Shown piece by piece: positions 44,415 through 54,334 of a DNA stretch of 64,000 nucleotides; positions within the stretch are counted from its first letter, which is position 1; the number at the start of each line of letters is the position of its first letter. The position numbers were made by a program, and so were the translations under genes. Origin of the DNA: Bacillus sp. Xin1 (GTDB lineage Bacteria; Bacillota; Bacilli; Bacillales; Bacillaceae_G); NCBI RefSeq assembly GCF_013314535.1, contig NZ_JABUAE010000001.1:496001-560000 (forward strand), given 5' to 3'. The notes under the pieces were generated by a model that was not told the origin of the DNA, made no database searches, and worked only from the letters and a program-made list of their open reading frames with translations.

Positions 44415-45743
44415 TTGGATAAAATTTATGTGTTAGATACGAATGTACTTTTGCAGGATCCTTTATCTATTTTTTCTTTTGAAACAAATGAGGTAGTGAT
44501 TCCAGCAGTTGTATTAGAAGAGGTTGATTCGAAAAAACGCTACATGGATGAAGTTGGACGAAATGCCCGTTATGTATCTAAGTTGATAGATAAATTTCGC
44601 GAATTAGGAAAATTGCATGAGAGTATACCTCTTGAAAATGGAGGGACATTTCGTATTGAATTAAACCATCGCTCATTTGTTCAACTGCAAGATATTTTTG
44701 TTGAAAAAACAAACGATAATCGCATTTTAGCTGTGGCGAAAAATTTATTTTTGGAAGAGCAAGAGAAAGAGAATGGAAAGTCTGTCATTTTAGTCAGTAA
44801 GGATGTGCTTGTAAGAGTAAAGGCGGATGCTCTTGGTTTACAAGCTGAAGATTATTTAAGTGATCGTGTAATTGAAGTGGACAATATATATTCAGGTTTT
44901 TTAGAAGGCTACATATCAAAAGAAAAATTAAATCATTTTTATGAAAAAGGAGAGCTTCCTTTATCAGAAATTGCAAATCATCCATTTTATCCGAATCAGT
45001 TTATTGTGATGAAAGATGCGCTCGGTGGTTCTAGCTCTGCACTTGGAATTGTTGATTTTTCAGGAAAAAAAGTGAAGAAACTGGTTTTTCATAATGAGCA
45101 AGTTTGGGGAATACGTCCGCGGAATGTGCAGCAAACTATGGGATTGGAATTATTGCTTCGTGAAGATATTCCGCTTGTAACATTAACGGGTAAAGCAGGA
45201 ACTGGAAAAACTTTACTTGCGCTAGCAGCTGGCCTTATGCAAACAGAGGATTTAGGATTGTACAAAAAACTCCTCGTTGCCCGGCCGATTGTTCCGGTTG
45301 GAAAAGATATCGGTTATTTACCAGGGGAAAAAGAGGAAAAATTAAGACCATGGATGCAGCCGATTTTCGATAATCTAGAGTATTTATTTAATACAAAAAA
45401 ACCAGGTGAATTAGATGCGATTTTAGCGGGAATGGGTTCAATTGAAGTAGAGGCGCTTACTTATATAAGAGGGCGAAGTATTCCAGATCAATTTATTATT
45501 ATTGATGAAGCGCAAAATTTAACAAAACATGAAGTAAAGACAATATTAACAAGGGTTGGAGAAAAGAGTAAAATTGTCTTAATGGGAGATCCGCAACAAA
45601 TTGATCATCCTTACTTAGATGAATATAATAATGGTTTAACGTATGTTGTAGAGAAATTTAAAGAACAAAAAATTAGTGGACATGTAAAGTTTGTAAAAGG
45701 AGAACGTTCAAATTTAGCGCAGCTAGCAGCAGATTTATTATAA
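44415..45743 (+). CDS. ylaK: PIN-PhoH family ATPase (YlaK)
   Basis: 442 residues, the length of B. subtilis YlaK. An N-terminal PIN nuclease domain (YVLDTNVLLQDP, about 1-140) is joined to a PhoH-type P-loop ATPase (GKAGTGKTLLALAAG near residue 265; DEAQNLT Walker B). PhoH2-like proteins are RNA helicase/RNase enzymes. TTG 44415 lies 8 bases after AGGGGG; GTG 44394 lacks a site. An imperfect hairpin (44341-44372) lies in the leader. Confidence 0.88.
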   Translation: MDKIYVLDTNVLLQDPLSIFSFETNEVVIPAVVLEEVDSKKRYMDEVGRNARYVSKLIDKFRELGKLHESIPLENGGTFRIELNHRSFVQLQDIFVEKTNDNRILAVAKNLFLEEQEKENGKSVILVSKDVLVRVKADALGLQAEDYLSDRVIEVDNIYSGFLEGYISKEKLNHFYEKGELPLSEIANHPFYPNQFIVMKDALGGSSSALGIVDFSGKKVKKLVFHNEQVWGIRPRNVQQTMGLELLLREDIPLVTLTGKAGTGKTLLALAAGLMQTEDLGLYKKLLVARPIVPVGKDIGYLPGEKEEKLRPWMQPIFDNLEYLFNTKKPGELDAILAGMGSIEVEALTYIRGRSIPDQFIIIDEAQNLTKHEVKTILTRVGEKSKIVLMGDPQQIDHPYLDEYNNGLTYVVEKFKEQKISGHVKFVKGERSNLAQLAADLL

Positions 45744-45774
45744 AAAGGAGTGGGACTTTGTCCCACTCCTTTTT
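45742..45774. terminator. Bidirectional terminator
   Basis: AAAAAGGAGTGGGAC/GTCCCACTCCTTTTT with TTT loop. Confidence 0.92.
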
Positions 45775-46270
45775 ATATAATTGTAAACTTACGGATGTCT
45801 CGAATTGGATTGTTTATATTAGAGCCATTACCAAAATAAAGGTGGACAGGTCCGTCTTCTCGTAATGGTTTTCCGTCTTTTGAAAATCCAAGAATAATTT
45901 CGTTTGCTTCTTCTAATGAAAGACTGATGATATCATGCAGTGTATGAATTTCAACATGTGTCGCTTCAGCTTTAATTTCAGCGTTTTTTAAAAAGGGATG
46001 AAGTGGTATACCAAACGTTCCTGTAATGAGCTGTTCTTTTTTGAATTTTTTTACACTCTTTTGAATAGGTGGGAAAGCGGCACCATCACGGATTTCACGA
46101 TCCCAATGTTCAGAAGTATGCTTGAGATAGTCTTCTAATTCAGATTTTTCTTCTCTAGTTTCGGTGAAGTAAGTTGTTAAATCTACTTTTCGATCATCAA
46201 AAATCCAAACGCTTGGATCAAGTGTGATTGGAAAACGGACTTTCCCGTTTATAAATAAAATTTCACTCAT
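45773..46270 (-). CDS. Conserved hypothetical protein at the ylaL position
   Basis: 165 residues, soluble. ILFINGKVRFPITLDPSVWIFDDRK opens the protein and GKPLREDGPVHLYFGNGSNINNPIRD closes it. I recall homologues labelled as peptidyl-prolyl isomerase without strong support, and ylaL occupies this slot in B. subtilis. Neither is certain. GGGGGAA precedes ATG. Confidence 0.7.
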   Translation of the reverse strand: MSEILFINGKVRFPITLDPSVWIFDDRKVDLTTYFTETREEKSELEDYLKHTSEHWDREIRDGAAFPPIQKSVKKFKKEQLITGTFGIPLHPFLKNAEIKAEATHVEIHTLHDIISLSLEEANEIILGFSKDGKPLREDGPVHLYFGNGSNINNPIRDIRKFTII

Positions 46271-46423
46271 TGTTGTTCCCCCATTTGTAATATGCTCCCA
46301 CTTTTCAGTATAATAGCATTAGACACGATTGTCACAAAAAATGTTTCTATTGCAATTTATGAAAACTATCGCTAATATTAATAGATAGGATAGGAGAGTA
46401 GGACGGAAACGGAGGGAATCAAT

Positions 46424-46711
46424 TTGGCGTCTGAGACAGTAGCAAATCATCAGGAAAAGGCACTTGCCCTTCTACAAGCGGATGCGGAGAAGATTTTAAG
46501 ACTTATTAAGGTGCAAATGGACCACCTTACAATGCCGCAATGTCCATTATATGAAGAAGTGCTCGATACACAAATGTTTGGATTATCCCGTGAAGTTGAC
46601 TTTGCGGTTCGTCTTGGTCTTATTGCAGAAGAGCAAGGGAAAGATATGCTAGGAGAGCTCGAACGGGAATTATCGGCACTTCATGAAGCGTTTACAAACA
46701 AGCAATCTTAA
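46424..46711 (+). CDS. ylaN: YlaN family iron-linked protein (UPF0358)
   Basis: 95 residues, all helical. [43 protein letters not shown] is the family signature. Recent work on B. subtilis and S. aureus links YlaN to Fe(II) binding and relief of Fur repression; it is needed under iron limitation. The TTG start follows ACGGAGGG. Upstream of ftsW, as in B. subtilis. Confidence 0.88.
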   Translation: MASETVANHQEKALALLQADAEKILRLIKVQMDHLTMPQCPLYEEVLDTQMFGLSREVDFAVRLGLIAEEQGKDMLGELERELSALHEAFTNKQS

Positions 46712-46833
46712 CGGGTTCAAATAAGGGGGCTCAAACTGACTAAGTTTGAGCTTTTTATTTGTATAATAAAGCAGGAAGAATTCTAATACATATGGAATAC
46801 AACAATTAAACGAAAACAGAAAGAGGATATTGA

Positions 46834-48018
46834 ATGAAAAAAGTATGGAAGTCGATGGATTATTCATTATTGCTTCCACTTGTTATTTTATGTGTACTGG
46901 GAGTTATAATGGTATACAGTGCTAGCTCTATTGTAGCGATTACAAGGTTTGAAAAAGCGGCTAATTACTTTTTTAATAAGCAATTAATAGCATTAAGTAT
47001 AGGTACAGTATTGGGGTTAGGGATAATCGCTGTGATTCCATACCAGTTTTGGAGAAAAAGAATTGTTTTATTACTCATGATGCTAGGAAGTATTGGTTTG
47101 CTATCGTTAGCGTTATTACTAGGAAAAGAAACTAATGGTGCGCAAGCTTGGGTATTTGGTATACAGCCAGCTGAATTTGTTAAACTAGCTATCATTATCA
47201 TACTCGCGCGTTTCTTTGCAAGAAGGCAAGAAACGGATACCTCAGTATGGAAAGGATCGGCAGGTACAATTCTGTTTATAGGGTTAATCATATTTTTAAT
47301 CCTAAAACAAAATGATTTGGGGACAGTTCTGTTAATCATTGGTATTGTCGGAATTATGTTCCTTTGCTCTGGTATTCCGATTAACAAGTGGATAAAGCGT
47401 ATTTTATTAAGTACAATTGTATGGATTCCGCTTTTGTATTTAGTTGGTAACTTTGCATTGAAGCCTTATCAAAAAGCACGTTTTTCAGTGTTTTTAAATC
47501 CGTTTGAAGATCCACAAGGTGATGGGTTCCAATTGGTAAATTCTTTTATTGGTATTGCTTCGGGTGAATTAAACGGAAGAGGTCTTGGGAATAGTATACA
47601 AAAATTTGGATATCTACCGGAGCCTCATACAGATTTTATTATGGCAATTATATCGGAAGAGCTTGGTTTTATTGGAGTAGCGATTGTTTTGATTAGCTTA
47701 TTGCTTATTATTATTCGTTCACTTCGAATTGCTCAAAAGTGTAAAGATCCATTTGGAAGTTTAATTGCTATAGGTATTGCTAGTATGCTTGGCGTGCAGA
47801 CGTTTGTTAATATTGCTGGTATGTCTGGGCTAATGCCTCTTACTGGCGTGCCTTTGCCATTTGTCAGTTATGGAGGCAGTTCTTTAATGGCGAACCTATT
47901 TGCAATGGGGATATTATTGAATGTGGGTAGTTATGTGAAGCGACAAGAGAAACAAAAAGAAAAACAACAAATAGTGAAAAAAGAACCAGGTGAACCACAT
48001 CTTGTTGTTGTGAAATAA
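46834..48018 (+). CDS. ftsW: Peptidoglycan polymerase FtsW (SEDS family)
   Basis: 394 residues with about ten membrane helices. SEDS glycosyltransferase of the divisome. YSASSIVAI near the N-terminus, the ARFFARR loop and the C-terminal GVPLPFVSYGGSSLMANL motif are diagnostic for the FtsW/RodA/SpoVE family; position before pycA identifies it as ftsW. A Lys-rich tail is cytosolic. Confidence 0.92.
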   Translation: MKKVWKSMDYSLLLPLVILCVLGVIMVYSASSIVAITRFEKAANYFFNKQLIALSIGTVLGLGIIAVIPYQFWRKRIVLLLMMLGSIGLLSLALLLGKETNGAQAWVFGIQPAEFVKLAIIIILARFFARRQETDTSVWKGSAGTILFIGLIIFLILKQNDLGTVLLIIGIVGIMFLCSGIPINKWIKRILLSTIVWIPLLYLVGNFALKPYQKARFSVFLNPFEDPQGDGFQLVNSFIGIASGELNGRGLGNSIQKFGYLPEPHTDFIMAIISEELGFIGVAIVLISLLLIIIRSLRIAQKCKDPFGSLIAIGIASMLGVQTFVNIAGMSGLMPLTGVPLPFVSYGGSSLMANLFAMGILLNVGSYVKRQEKQKEKQQIVKKEPGEPHLVVVK

Positions 48019-48052
48019 AAAGGCTTTGTGTTTGATGCACAAAGCCTTTTTA
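48017..48052 (+). terminator. ftsW terminator
   Basis: AAAAAGGCTTTGTG/CACAAAGCCTTTTT, 7-base loop. Confidence 0.92.
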
Positions 48053-48067
48053 TTATGGTCTTTTAAA

Positions 48068-48167
48068 TAAGTTATACTTTCCGGGATTAAAACATCAATA
48101 GAGTGTCATATTTATTTTAATGTGTTATACAATAAATCTATCAGAAAAAGAAGAGTTGTGCTATACT
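48068..48167 (+). promoter_or_regulatory. CcpN-type operator cluster upstream of pycA
   Basis: TGTGTTATACA (48121-48131) and TGTGCTATACT (48157-48167) match the CcpN consensus TRTGHYATAYW fully; TAAGTTATACT (48068-48078) misses one position. The last overlaps a likely extended -10 (TGCTATACT). Promoter assignment is tentative. Confidence 0.5.
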
Positions 48168-48271
48168 ATTTTTGTGAAACAAATTGATCAGAAAACTTAT
48201 CATTTGTTGAAAAATAAGGTATGATGTATAAAAATAAAGTGAAGCTTTCCGATTATAGTTTAGAAAAGAAA

Positions 48272-48300
48272 GTGAAGAACTTCACGCTCTTTAGAGCGTG
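48272..48300 (+). other. Mutually exclusive hairpins in the pycA leader
   Basis: GTGAAG/CTTCAC (48272-48285) and CACGCTC/GAGCGTG (48283-48300) share the CAC triplet, so only one can form. No T-run follows. AATAAAGTGAAGCTTT at 48235-48250 resembles the end of the dispersed repeat in reverse orientation. Confidence 0.4.
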
Positions 48301-48346
48301 TACCTATTTAATCTCTAGAGTGGTAGGAAAGTAGAGGGGGAAAATC

Positions 48347-51300
48347 ATGACAAAGCTGCAACGTATTCAAAAAGTATTAGTAGCTAACCGTGGAGAAATT
48401 GCAATTCGTGTATTCAGAGCTTGTTCAGAACTTGGATTAAACACAGTTGCAATTTACTCAAAAGAGGATAGCGGTTCTTACCATCGCTATAAAGCAGATG
48501 AATCTTATTTAGTGGGAGAAGGAAAAAAGCCAATCGATGCCTATCTTGATATTGAAGGTATTATTGAGATTGCGAAAAGCAATCATGTGGATGCAATTCA
48601 CCCAGGATATGGTTTCTTGTCAGAAAATATTCAATTTGCTAGACGCTGTGAAGAAGAAGGGATTATCTTTATCGGACCAAAAAGTAAACATTTAGATATG
48701 TTTGGAGATAAAGTAAAAGCAAGAACGCAAGCGCAATTAGCTAATATTCCAGTTATTCCTGGTAGCGATGGACCTGTTAATTCACTAGAAGAAGTTGAAG
48801 AATTTGCTAAAAATTATGATTACCCGATAATTATTAAAGCATCACTTGGTGGTGGTGGCCGTGGTATGCGTATCGTACGTAACGGTAATGAATTAAAAGA
48901 ATCTTATGATCGTGCAAAATCAGAAGCGAAAGCAGCTTTTGGTAACGATGAAGTGTATGTTGAAAAATTCGTTGAAAAACCTAAACATATAGAAGTCCAA
49001 ATATTAGCTGATGAAGAAGGAAATGTTGTACATTTATACGAACGTGACTGTTCTGTACAACGTCGTCATCAAAAAGTAGTTGAAATTGCACCAAGTGTAT
49101 CGCTCCCAGATGAACTTCGTCATCGTATTTGTGAAGCGGCAGTAAAGCTAACAAAAAACGTAAACTATTTAAATGCTGGTACAGTTGAATTCCTTGTAAA
49201 AGGTAATGAGTTTTATTTCATTGAAGTAAATCCACGTGTTCAAGTAGAACATACCATTACAGAAATGATTACAGGAATTGATATTGTACAGTCTCAAATT
49301 TTAATTGCTGATGGACACTCTTTACATAGTTCAACAGTGAGTGTACCAAAACAAGAAGACGTCGTTGTGCATGGATATGCAATCCAATCTCGTGTAACAA
49401 CAGAAGATCCACTGAATAATTTTATGCCTGATACAGGAAAGATTATGGCATATCGTTCTGGTGGTGGTTTTGGTGTTCGTCTTGACACAGGTAACAGCTT
49501 CCAAGGAGCCGTTATTACGCCGTATTATGATTCATTACTTGTTAAAGTAACAACTTGGGCACTTACATTTGAACAAGCAGCGGCGAAAATGGAGCGTAAC
49601 TTAAAAGAGTTCCGTATTCGTGGTATTAAAACAAATATTCCATTCTTAGAGAATGTTGTAAAACATAAAAATTTCTTATCAGGAGAGTATGATACATCGT
49701 TTATCGATGCTTCACCTGAACTGTTCGTCTTTCCAAAGCGTAAAGACCGTGGAACAAAGATGTTAAGTTACGTAGGTACAGTAACAGTAAATGGTTTCCC
49801 TGGTGTAGGAAAGAAAGAAAAACCGATTTTCCCGGATGCACGTATACCAAATGTGAAACATTCTGAACCAGTTCAAAATGGAACGAAACAAATTTTGGAT
49901 GAACGTGGTGCAGATGGGTTAGTAAAATGGGTACAAGATCAAAAACGTGTACTATTAACGGATACTACATTCCGTGATGCACATCAATCATTACTTGCAA
50001 CACGTATTCGTACAAAAGATTTAAACACAATCGCTGAGCCGACAGCTAGACTGTTACCAAACTTATTTTCAGCGGAAATGTGGGGCGGTGCAACATTCGA
50101 TGTTGCGTATCGTTTCTTAAAAGAAGATCCATGGGAACGCTTATTAGAACTTCGTGAAAGAATGCCAAATGTTTTATTCCAGATGCTTCTGCGTTCATCG
50201 AACGCAGTTGGTTATAAAAACTACCCAGATAATTTAATTCAAAAATTTGTAGAATGTTCAGCGCAAGCTGGTATCGATGTATTCCGTATTTTTGATAGCT
50301 TGAACTGGGTGGAAGGTATGAGAGTTGCTATTGATGCTGTAAGAGACAGTGGTAAAATTGCAGAAGCAACAATGTGTTATACAGGGGATATCCATGATCC
50401 AATGCGTAGTAAATATGACTTGAATTATTATAAAAACTTAGCAAAAGAATTAGAAGCATCAGGAGCGCATATTCTAGGTATTAAAGATATGGCGGGACTA
50501 TTAAAACCTAATGCAGCTTATGATTTAGTTTCTGCTTTAAAAGAAACGGTATCGATTCCGATTCACCTTCACACGCATGATACAAGTGGAAATGGTGTTT
50601 TAACGTATACAAAAGCTATTGAAGCGGGTGTTGATATTGTCGATGTAGCTGTAAGCTCAATGGCTGGTCTGACATCGCAACCAAGTGCAAATACGTTATA
50701 TTATGCGCTAGGTGGAAATGAAAGACAACCAGATGTGAATGTGGATTCATTAGAAAAACTTTCACATTACTGGGAAGATGTTCGTAAATATTACACATCA
50801 TTTGAAAGTGGTATGAATGCACCTCATACAGAAGTATATATGCATGAAATGCCAGGTGGTCAATATAGTAACTTGCAACAACAAGCGAAAGCAGTTGGTT
50901 TAGGAGATCGATTTGATGAAGTGAAAGTGATGTATCGCCGTGTAAATGATATGTTTGGGGATATTGTAAAAGTAACACCTTCATCAAAAGTTGTTGGCGA
51001 TATGGCATTATTCATGGTACAGAATCATCTTACAGAACAAGATATTTTTGAACGTGGCCATTCGCTAGATTTCCCAGGTTCTGTTGTAGAAATGTTCTCT
51101 GGAGATCTTGGACAGCCTTACGGCGGTTTCCCGAAAGAATTACAAAAAATCATTTTAAAAGGGAAAGAGCCATTAACAGTAAGACCAGGAGAATTATTAG
51201 AACCAGTTGATTTTGACGCTTTAAAAGAAGAGTTATTCCATAAGCTTGGACGTGAAGTAACGATTTTTGATGTTGTTGCATATGCACTATATCCAAAAGT

Positions 51301-51793
51301 ATTTATGGATTATCAAAAGGTAACTGGACTTTATGGAAATGTATCTGTACTTGATACACCAACATTCTTCTATGGAATGAGACTGGGTGAAGAAATTGGT
51401 GTGGAAATTGAACGTGGTAAAACATTAATTGTTAAGTTAGTGTCAATTGGTGAACCGCAACCAGATGGAACGCGTGTACTTTACTTTGAATTTAATGGGC
51501 AACCACGTGAAATTGTTGTGAAAGATGAAAATATTAAAGCAACAGTTGCGCAACGTGTGAAAGGGAACCGTGAGAATCCCAATCATATTAGTGCAACAAT
51601 GCCAGGGACAGTCATTAAAGTCGTTGTAAACGAAGGCGATGAAGTGAAAAAAGGTGATTCCATGACAATTACAGAAGCGATGAAAATGGAAACAACGGTT
51701 CAGGCGCCATTCAATGGGAAAGTAAAGAAAGTACATGTAAAAGATGGCGATGCGATTCAAACAGGAGATTTACTGATTGAATTAGAGCAATAA
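48347..51793 (+). CDS. pycA: Pyruvate carboxylase
   Basis: 1148 residues. Biotin carboxylase domain (about 5-455, with GGGGRGMR and the ATP-grasp EVNPRVQVEHTITE), carboxyltransferase domain (about 535-810, LLTDTTFRDAHQSLLATR), and a C-terminal biotinyl domain with Lys1113 in EAMKME. Converts pyruvate to oxaloacetate for anaplerosis and gluconeogenesis. In B. subtilis it is held in check by c-di-AMP through DarB. GAGGGGGAA precedes ATG. The leader of about 180 nt carries CcpN-like motifs. Confidence 0.96.
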   Translation: MTKLQRIQKVLVANRGEIAIRVFRACSELGLNTVAIYSKEDSGSYHRYKADESYLVGEGKKPIDAYLDIEGIIEIAKSNHVDAIHPGYGFLSENIQFARRCEEEGIIFIGPKSKHLDMFGDKVKARTQAQLANIPVIPGSDGPVNSLEEVEEFAKNYDYPIIIKASLGGGGRGMRIVRNGNELKESYDRAKSEAKAAFGNDEVYVEKFVEKPKHIEVQILADEEGNVVHLYERDCSVQRRHQKVVEIAPSVSLPDELRHRICEAAVKLTKNVNYLNAGTVEFLVKGNEFYFIEVNPRVQVEHTITEMITGIDIVQSQILIADGHSLHSSTVSVPKQEDVVVHGYAIQSRVTTEDPLNNFMPDTGKIMAYRSGGGFGVRLDTGNSFQGAVITPYYDSLLVKVTTWALTFEQAAAKMERNLKEFRIRGIKTNIPFLENVVKHKNFLSGEYDTSFIDASPELFVFPKRKDRGTKMLSYVGTVTVNGFPGVGKKEKPIFPDARIPNVKHSEPVQNGTKQILDERGADGLVKWVQDQKRVLLTDTTFRDAHQSLLATRIRTKDLNTIAEPTARLLPNLFSAEMWGGATFDVAYRFLKEDPWERLLELRERMPNVLFQMLLRSSNAVGYKNYPDNLIQKFVECSAQAGIDVFRIFDSLNWVEGMRVAIDAVRDSGKIAEATMCYTGDIHDPMRSKYDLNYYKNLAKELEASGAHILGIKDMAGLLKPNAAYDLVSALKETVSIPIHLHTHDTSGNGVLTYTKAIEAGVDIVDVAVSSMAGLTSQPSANTLYYALGGNERQPDVNVDSLEKLSHYWEDVRKYYTSFESGMNAPHTEVYMHEMPGGQYSNLQQQAKAVGLGDRFDEVKVMYRRVNDMFGDIVKVTPSSKVVGDMALFMVQNHLTEQDIFERGHSLDFPGSVVEMFSGDLGQPYGGFPKELQKIILKGKEPLTVRPGELLEPVDFDALKEELFHKLGREVTIFDVVAYALYPKVFMDYQKVTGLYGNVSVLDTPTFFYGMRLGEEIGVEIERGKTLIVKLVSIGEPQPDGTRVLYFEFNGQPREIVVKDENIKATVAQRVKGNRENPNHISATMPGTVIKVVVNEGDEVKKGDSMTITEAMKMETTVQAPFNGKVKKVHVKDGDAIQTGDLLIELEQ

Positions 51794-51797
51794 TCAT

Positions 51798-51833
51798 AAA
51801 GAAAAGAGCTACTTAAAAGTAGCTCTTTTCTTT
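51798..51833. terminator. Bidirectional terminator between pycA and ctaA
   Basis: AAAGAAAAGAGCTACTT paired with AAGTAGCTCTTTTCTTT around a 2-base loop. Confidence 0.9.
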
Positions 51834-51868
51834 ATATAAAAATAATAAATCATCATAATGGTAAGTTA

Positions 51869-52816
51869 TTAAAAGGATTGGTTATTTTGCGTTGTAGTGG
51901 ATTGTTGGGTCTTTTTTTCATTTGCTGTGCTTCGTGTACCTAACATAACTAAATAGCATAGTACAGCAAAGAGGCAAGATATAAAGAGCGAATGTAACAA
52001 AGCCATTGATAAACTTGCATTTGTATAAACGACTAAAATACCAACAATTGCTTGAAGTGTAACAAGAATAAACGAAATAATCCATCCCCAATATATCACT
52101 CGTTGCTGTTTGTAGTGGCGAATAGCAAGAATCATCGCGTATAGGATCCAAGCGAATATTAATATTGCAGCAGCCCTATGTCCCATTTGCACCCATTCAT
52201 GCAACTGAGTAGGCCAGGGTCTACTTTTACTACAAAGTGGGAAGTCTGGACAAGCTAAACTAGCACGCTCATGACGTACTAAAGCTCCTGTATAGACAAC
52301 AATATAGCTGTAAATTGTTACACCATAAATATGAAATTTCATTTTTTTGTCCATAATGAGGGACCGTGCATCGAATTTTTTGTCAATCTCAAAAATAAGA
52401 CATGCTAGTAAAATAACAGAAGCAAATGAAATTAAGGAGATACCAAAATGAATAGCAAGTACAGCAGGTACTTGTCCCCATACAACTGCGGCTGCTCCCA
52501 TTAATGCCTGCGCAACTAGAAATACAAAGGATAAAATAGCAAGCGTTTTTGTTTCACGTACATGCTTATAATATTTCCATGATAGTATACAAAGAAGTGT
52601 AACGAGAATTCCAGCAGATCCTGATGTTAAACGGTGACTTAGTTCAATAATCGTTTCCATTGATAAATTTGAAGGGACGAGTTCACCATTACAAAGTGGC
52701 CATGATTTACCGCAACCTTGTCCTGAACCTGTTTTTGTAACTAAAGCCCCTCCTAATAAAACAAATAATAGGTCGAGACTTGTAATGACTGCTAACCATT
52801 TAATAAAACGTTGCAA
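51869..52816 (-). CDS. ctaA: Heme A synthase
   Basis: 315 residues with eight membrane helices. Oxidises heme O to heme A. Conserved histidines in [24 protein letters not shown] and LLHSLF, and the Cys pair in [14 protein letters not shown], are typical of Bacillus CtaA. TTG 52816 (MQRFIKWL) agrees with the B. cereus protein as I recall it; ATG 52828 and GTG 52825 are possible. Divergent from ctaB. Confidence 0.93.
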   Translation of the reverse strand: MQRFIKWLAVITSLDLLFVLLGGALVTKTGSGQGCGKSWPLCNGELVPSNLSMETIIELSHRLTSGSAGILVTLLCILSWKYYKHVRETKTLAILSFVFLVAQALMGAAAVVWGQVPAVLAIHFGISLISFASVILLACLIFEIDKKFDARSLIMDKKMKFHIYGVTIYSYIVVYTGALVRHERASLACPDFPLCSKSRPWPTQLHEWVQMGHRAAAILIFAWILYAMILAIRHYKQQRVIYWGWIISFILVTLQAIVGILVVYTNASLSMALLHSLFISCLFAVLCYLVMLGTRSTANEKKTQQSTTTQNNQSF

Positions 52817-52950
52817 TCTTTTCACCATCTTTCTGTTATGAAGTTATTGCGAAATATTTTCATTCCATCAATTTTATAGAACAAAACGTGCTACAGTCCT
52901 ATGATATATAAAAAATAATAAAATAGCAAAGGAATGGGAGGATTGATAAA

Positions 52951-53057
52951 GTGCTTGCAAAAAACAAAAAAATGGAATAAAAAACACCTATTTTAGGGGG
53001 AAATACTTCTATTATAAAAAGAAATAGGGGGAATATATGCCAAATATGACAAAATAG
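52951..53057 (+). other. Two micro-ORFs in the ctaA-ctaB gap
   Basis: GTG 52951 (9 codons, VLAKNKKME) follows GGGAGG by 9 bases, and ATG 53037 (6 codons, MPNMTK) follows AGGGGG. Both lie on the ctaB strand. TTCACAAAT at 53143-53151 reads TTTGTGAA on the minus strand, like a ResD site. The rest of this 500-bp gap shows no gene. Confidence 0.3.
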
Positions 53058-53314
53058 TTTATTATAGAAGATAATCTCATGTTATGATAGGGAGTAATAG
53101 GAGAAACTTTTTTGTTGTTCGACACAAAAAGTTCATGTTTTCTTCACAAATTATTTAGGAAATATGATTTAATATATTCGAGTATGAGCGTAGATTAGTA
53201 GTAGAGTAAGAAAACAACATTTCTACTGTAATAATATTGCTAAATAGAAGCGTACTACTCTTGTAAAGTAAAGACGCGAAAGAAGGATGAAAGTTTTAAG
53301 AGGGGGTTGAAATG

Positions 53315-54238
53315 ATGAACCATGCAACAAGTGAGCTGCATGATGAGTCAGCTATAACAGATGTGCCGGAAACAACACGTGTACAAGATTTATTAGCGCT
53401 CGTTAAGATGGGGATTGTAAACTCGAATACACTTACGGTGTTTACAGGATTTTGGTTAGCTTTACATTTTAATGGATTGAATGCTGCTAACCATTTGGAT
53501 AAAATGTTCTTTACAATTGTCGGTTCTGCTTTAATTATGGCAGGATCATGTAGCTTGAATAATTATATTGACCGGGATATCGATCATTTAATGGAACGGA
53601 CAAAAAATCGTCCAACCGTAACCGGGAAATATAAACCTAGTTTTGCGTTAACATTAGGTATTACTTTATTGCTTCTTGGTTTTGTATTCTTGCTATTTAC
53701 AACACCAATGGCAGCAATTATAGGTTTTATTGGTGCTTTCACATATGTTGTTTTATATTCGCTTTGGACAAAACGAGCATATACACTAAATACAGTAGTA
53801 GGTAGTGTATCTGGAGCAGTTCCACCTTTAATTGGTTGGGCAGCAATTGATCCTAGTTTAGATCATCCGATTGCTTGGATGTTATTTTTAATTATGTTTA
53901 TTTGGCAAATCCCACATTTCCTCGCATTAGCGATGAAACGTGTTGATGAATATCGAAATGCAGGCATTCCAATGCTTCCTGTTGTACACGGATTTGATAT
54001 TACAAAACGTCAAATCATGATTTGGACAATATGTTTATTACCACTACCATTTTATATGAGTGGACTTGGAGTAACATTCATGGTAATTGCAACATTGCTT
54101 AACATCGGATGGATTGTATTAGGATTCTATGGATTCCGTAAGAAAGATGACATCAAATGGTCCGTACAAATGTTTGTTTACTCCTTGAATTACTTGACAA
54201 TCTTATTTGTGTCAATGATTGTAGTTACATTCTTCTAA
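53315..54238 (+). CDS. ctaB: Protoheme IX farnesyltransferase (heme O synthase)
   Basis: 307 residues, UbiA family, about nine membrane helices. The prenyl-diphosphate motif [20 protein letters not shown] lies near residue 85 and a second Asp-rich loop near [12 protein letters not shown]. Makes heme O, which CtaA converts to heme A for the caa3 oxidase. AGGGGG precedes two adjacent ATGs, 53312 and 53315. Confidence 0.95.
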   Translation: MNHATSELHDESAITDVPETTRVQDLLALVKMGIVNSNTLTVFTGFWLALHFNGLNAANHLDKMFFTIVGSALIMAGSCSLNNYIDRDIDHLMERTKNRPTVTGKYKPSFALTLGITLLLLGFVFLLFTTPMAAIIGFIGAFTYVVLYSLWTKRAYTLNTVVGSVSGAVPPLIGWAAIDPSLDHPIAWMLFLIMFIWQIPHFLALAMKRVDEYRNAGIPMLPVVHGFDITKRQIMIWTICLLPLPFYMSGLGVTFMVIATLLNIGWIVLGFYGFRKKDDIKWSVQMFVYSLNYLTILFVSMIVVTFF

Positions 54239-54334
54239 GACAACGACATAAGGGGATTTCTTTACGTTGAGATTTACTTTACTTACTATAAATAAAGTAC
54301 AATCTAATTCACAAAGAAAGTGGGGGTTGTTTGT

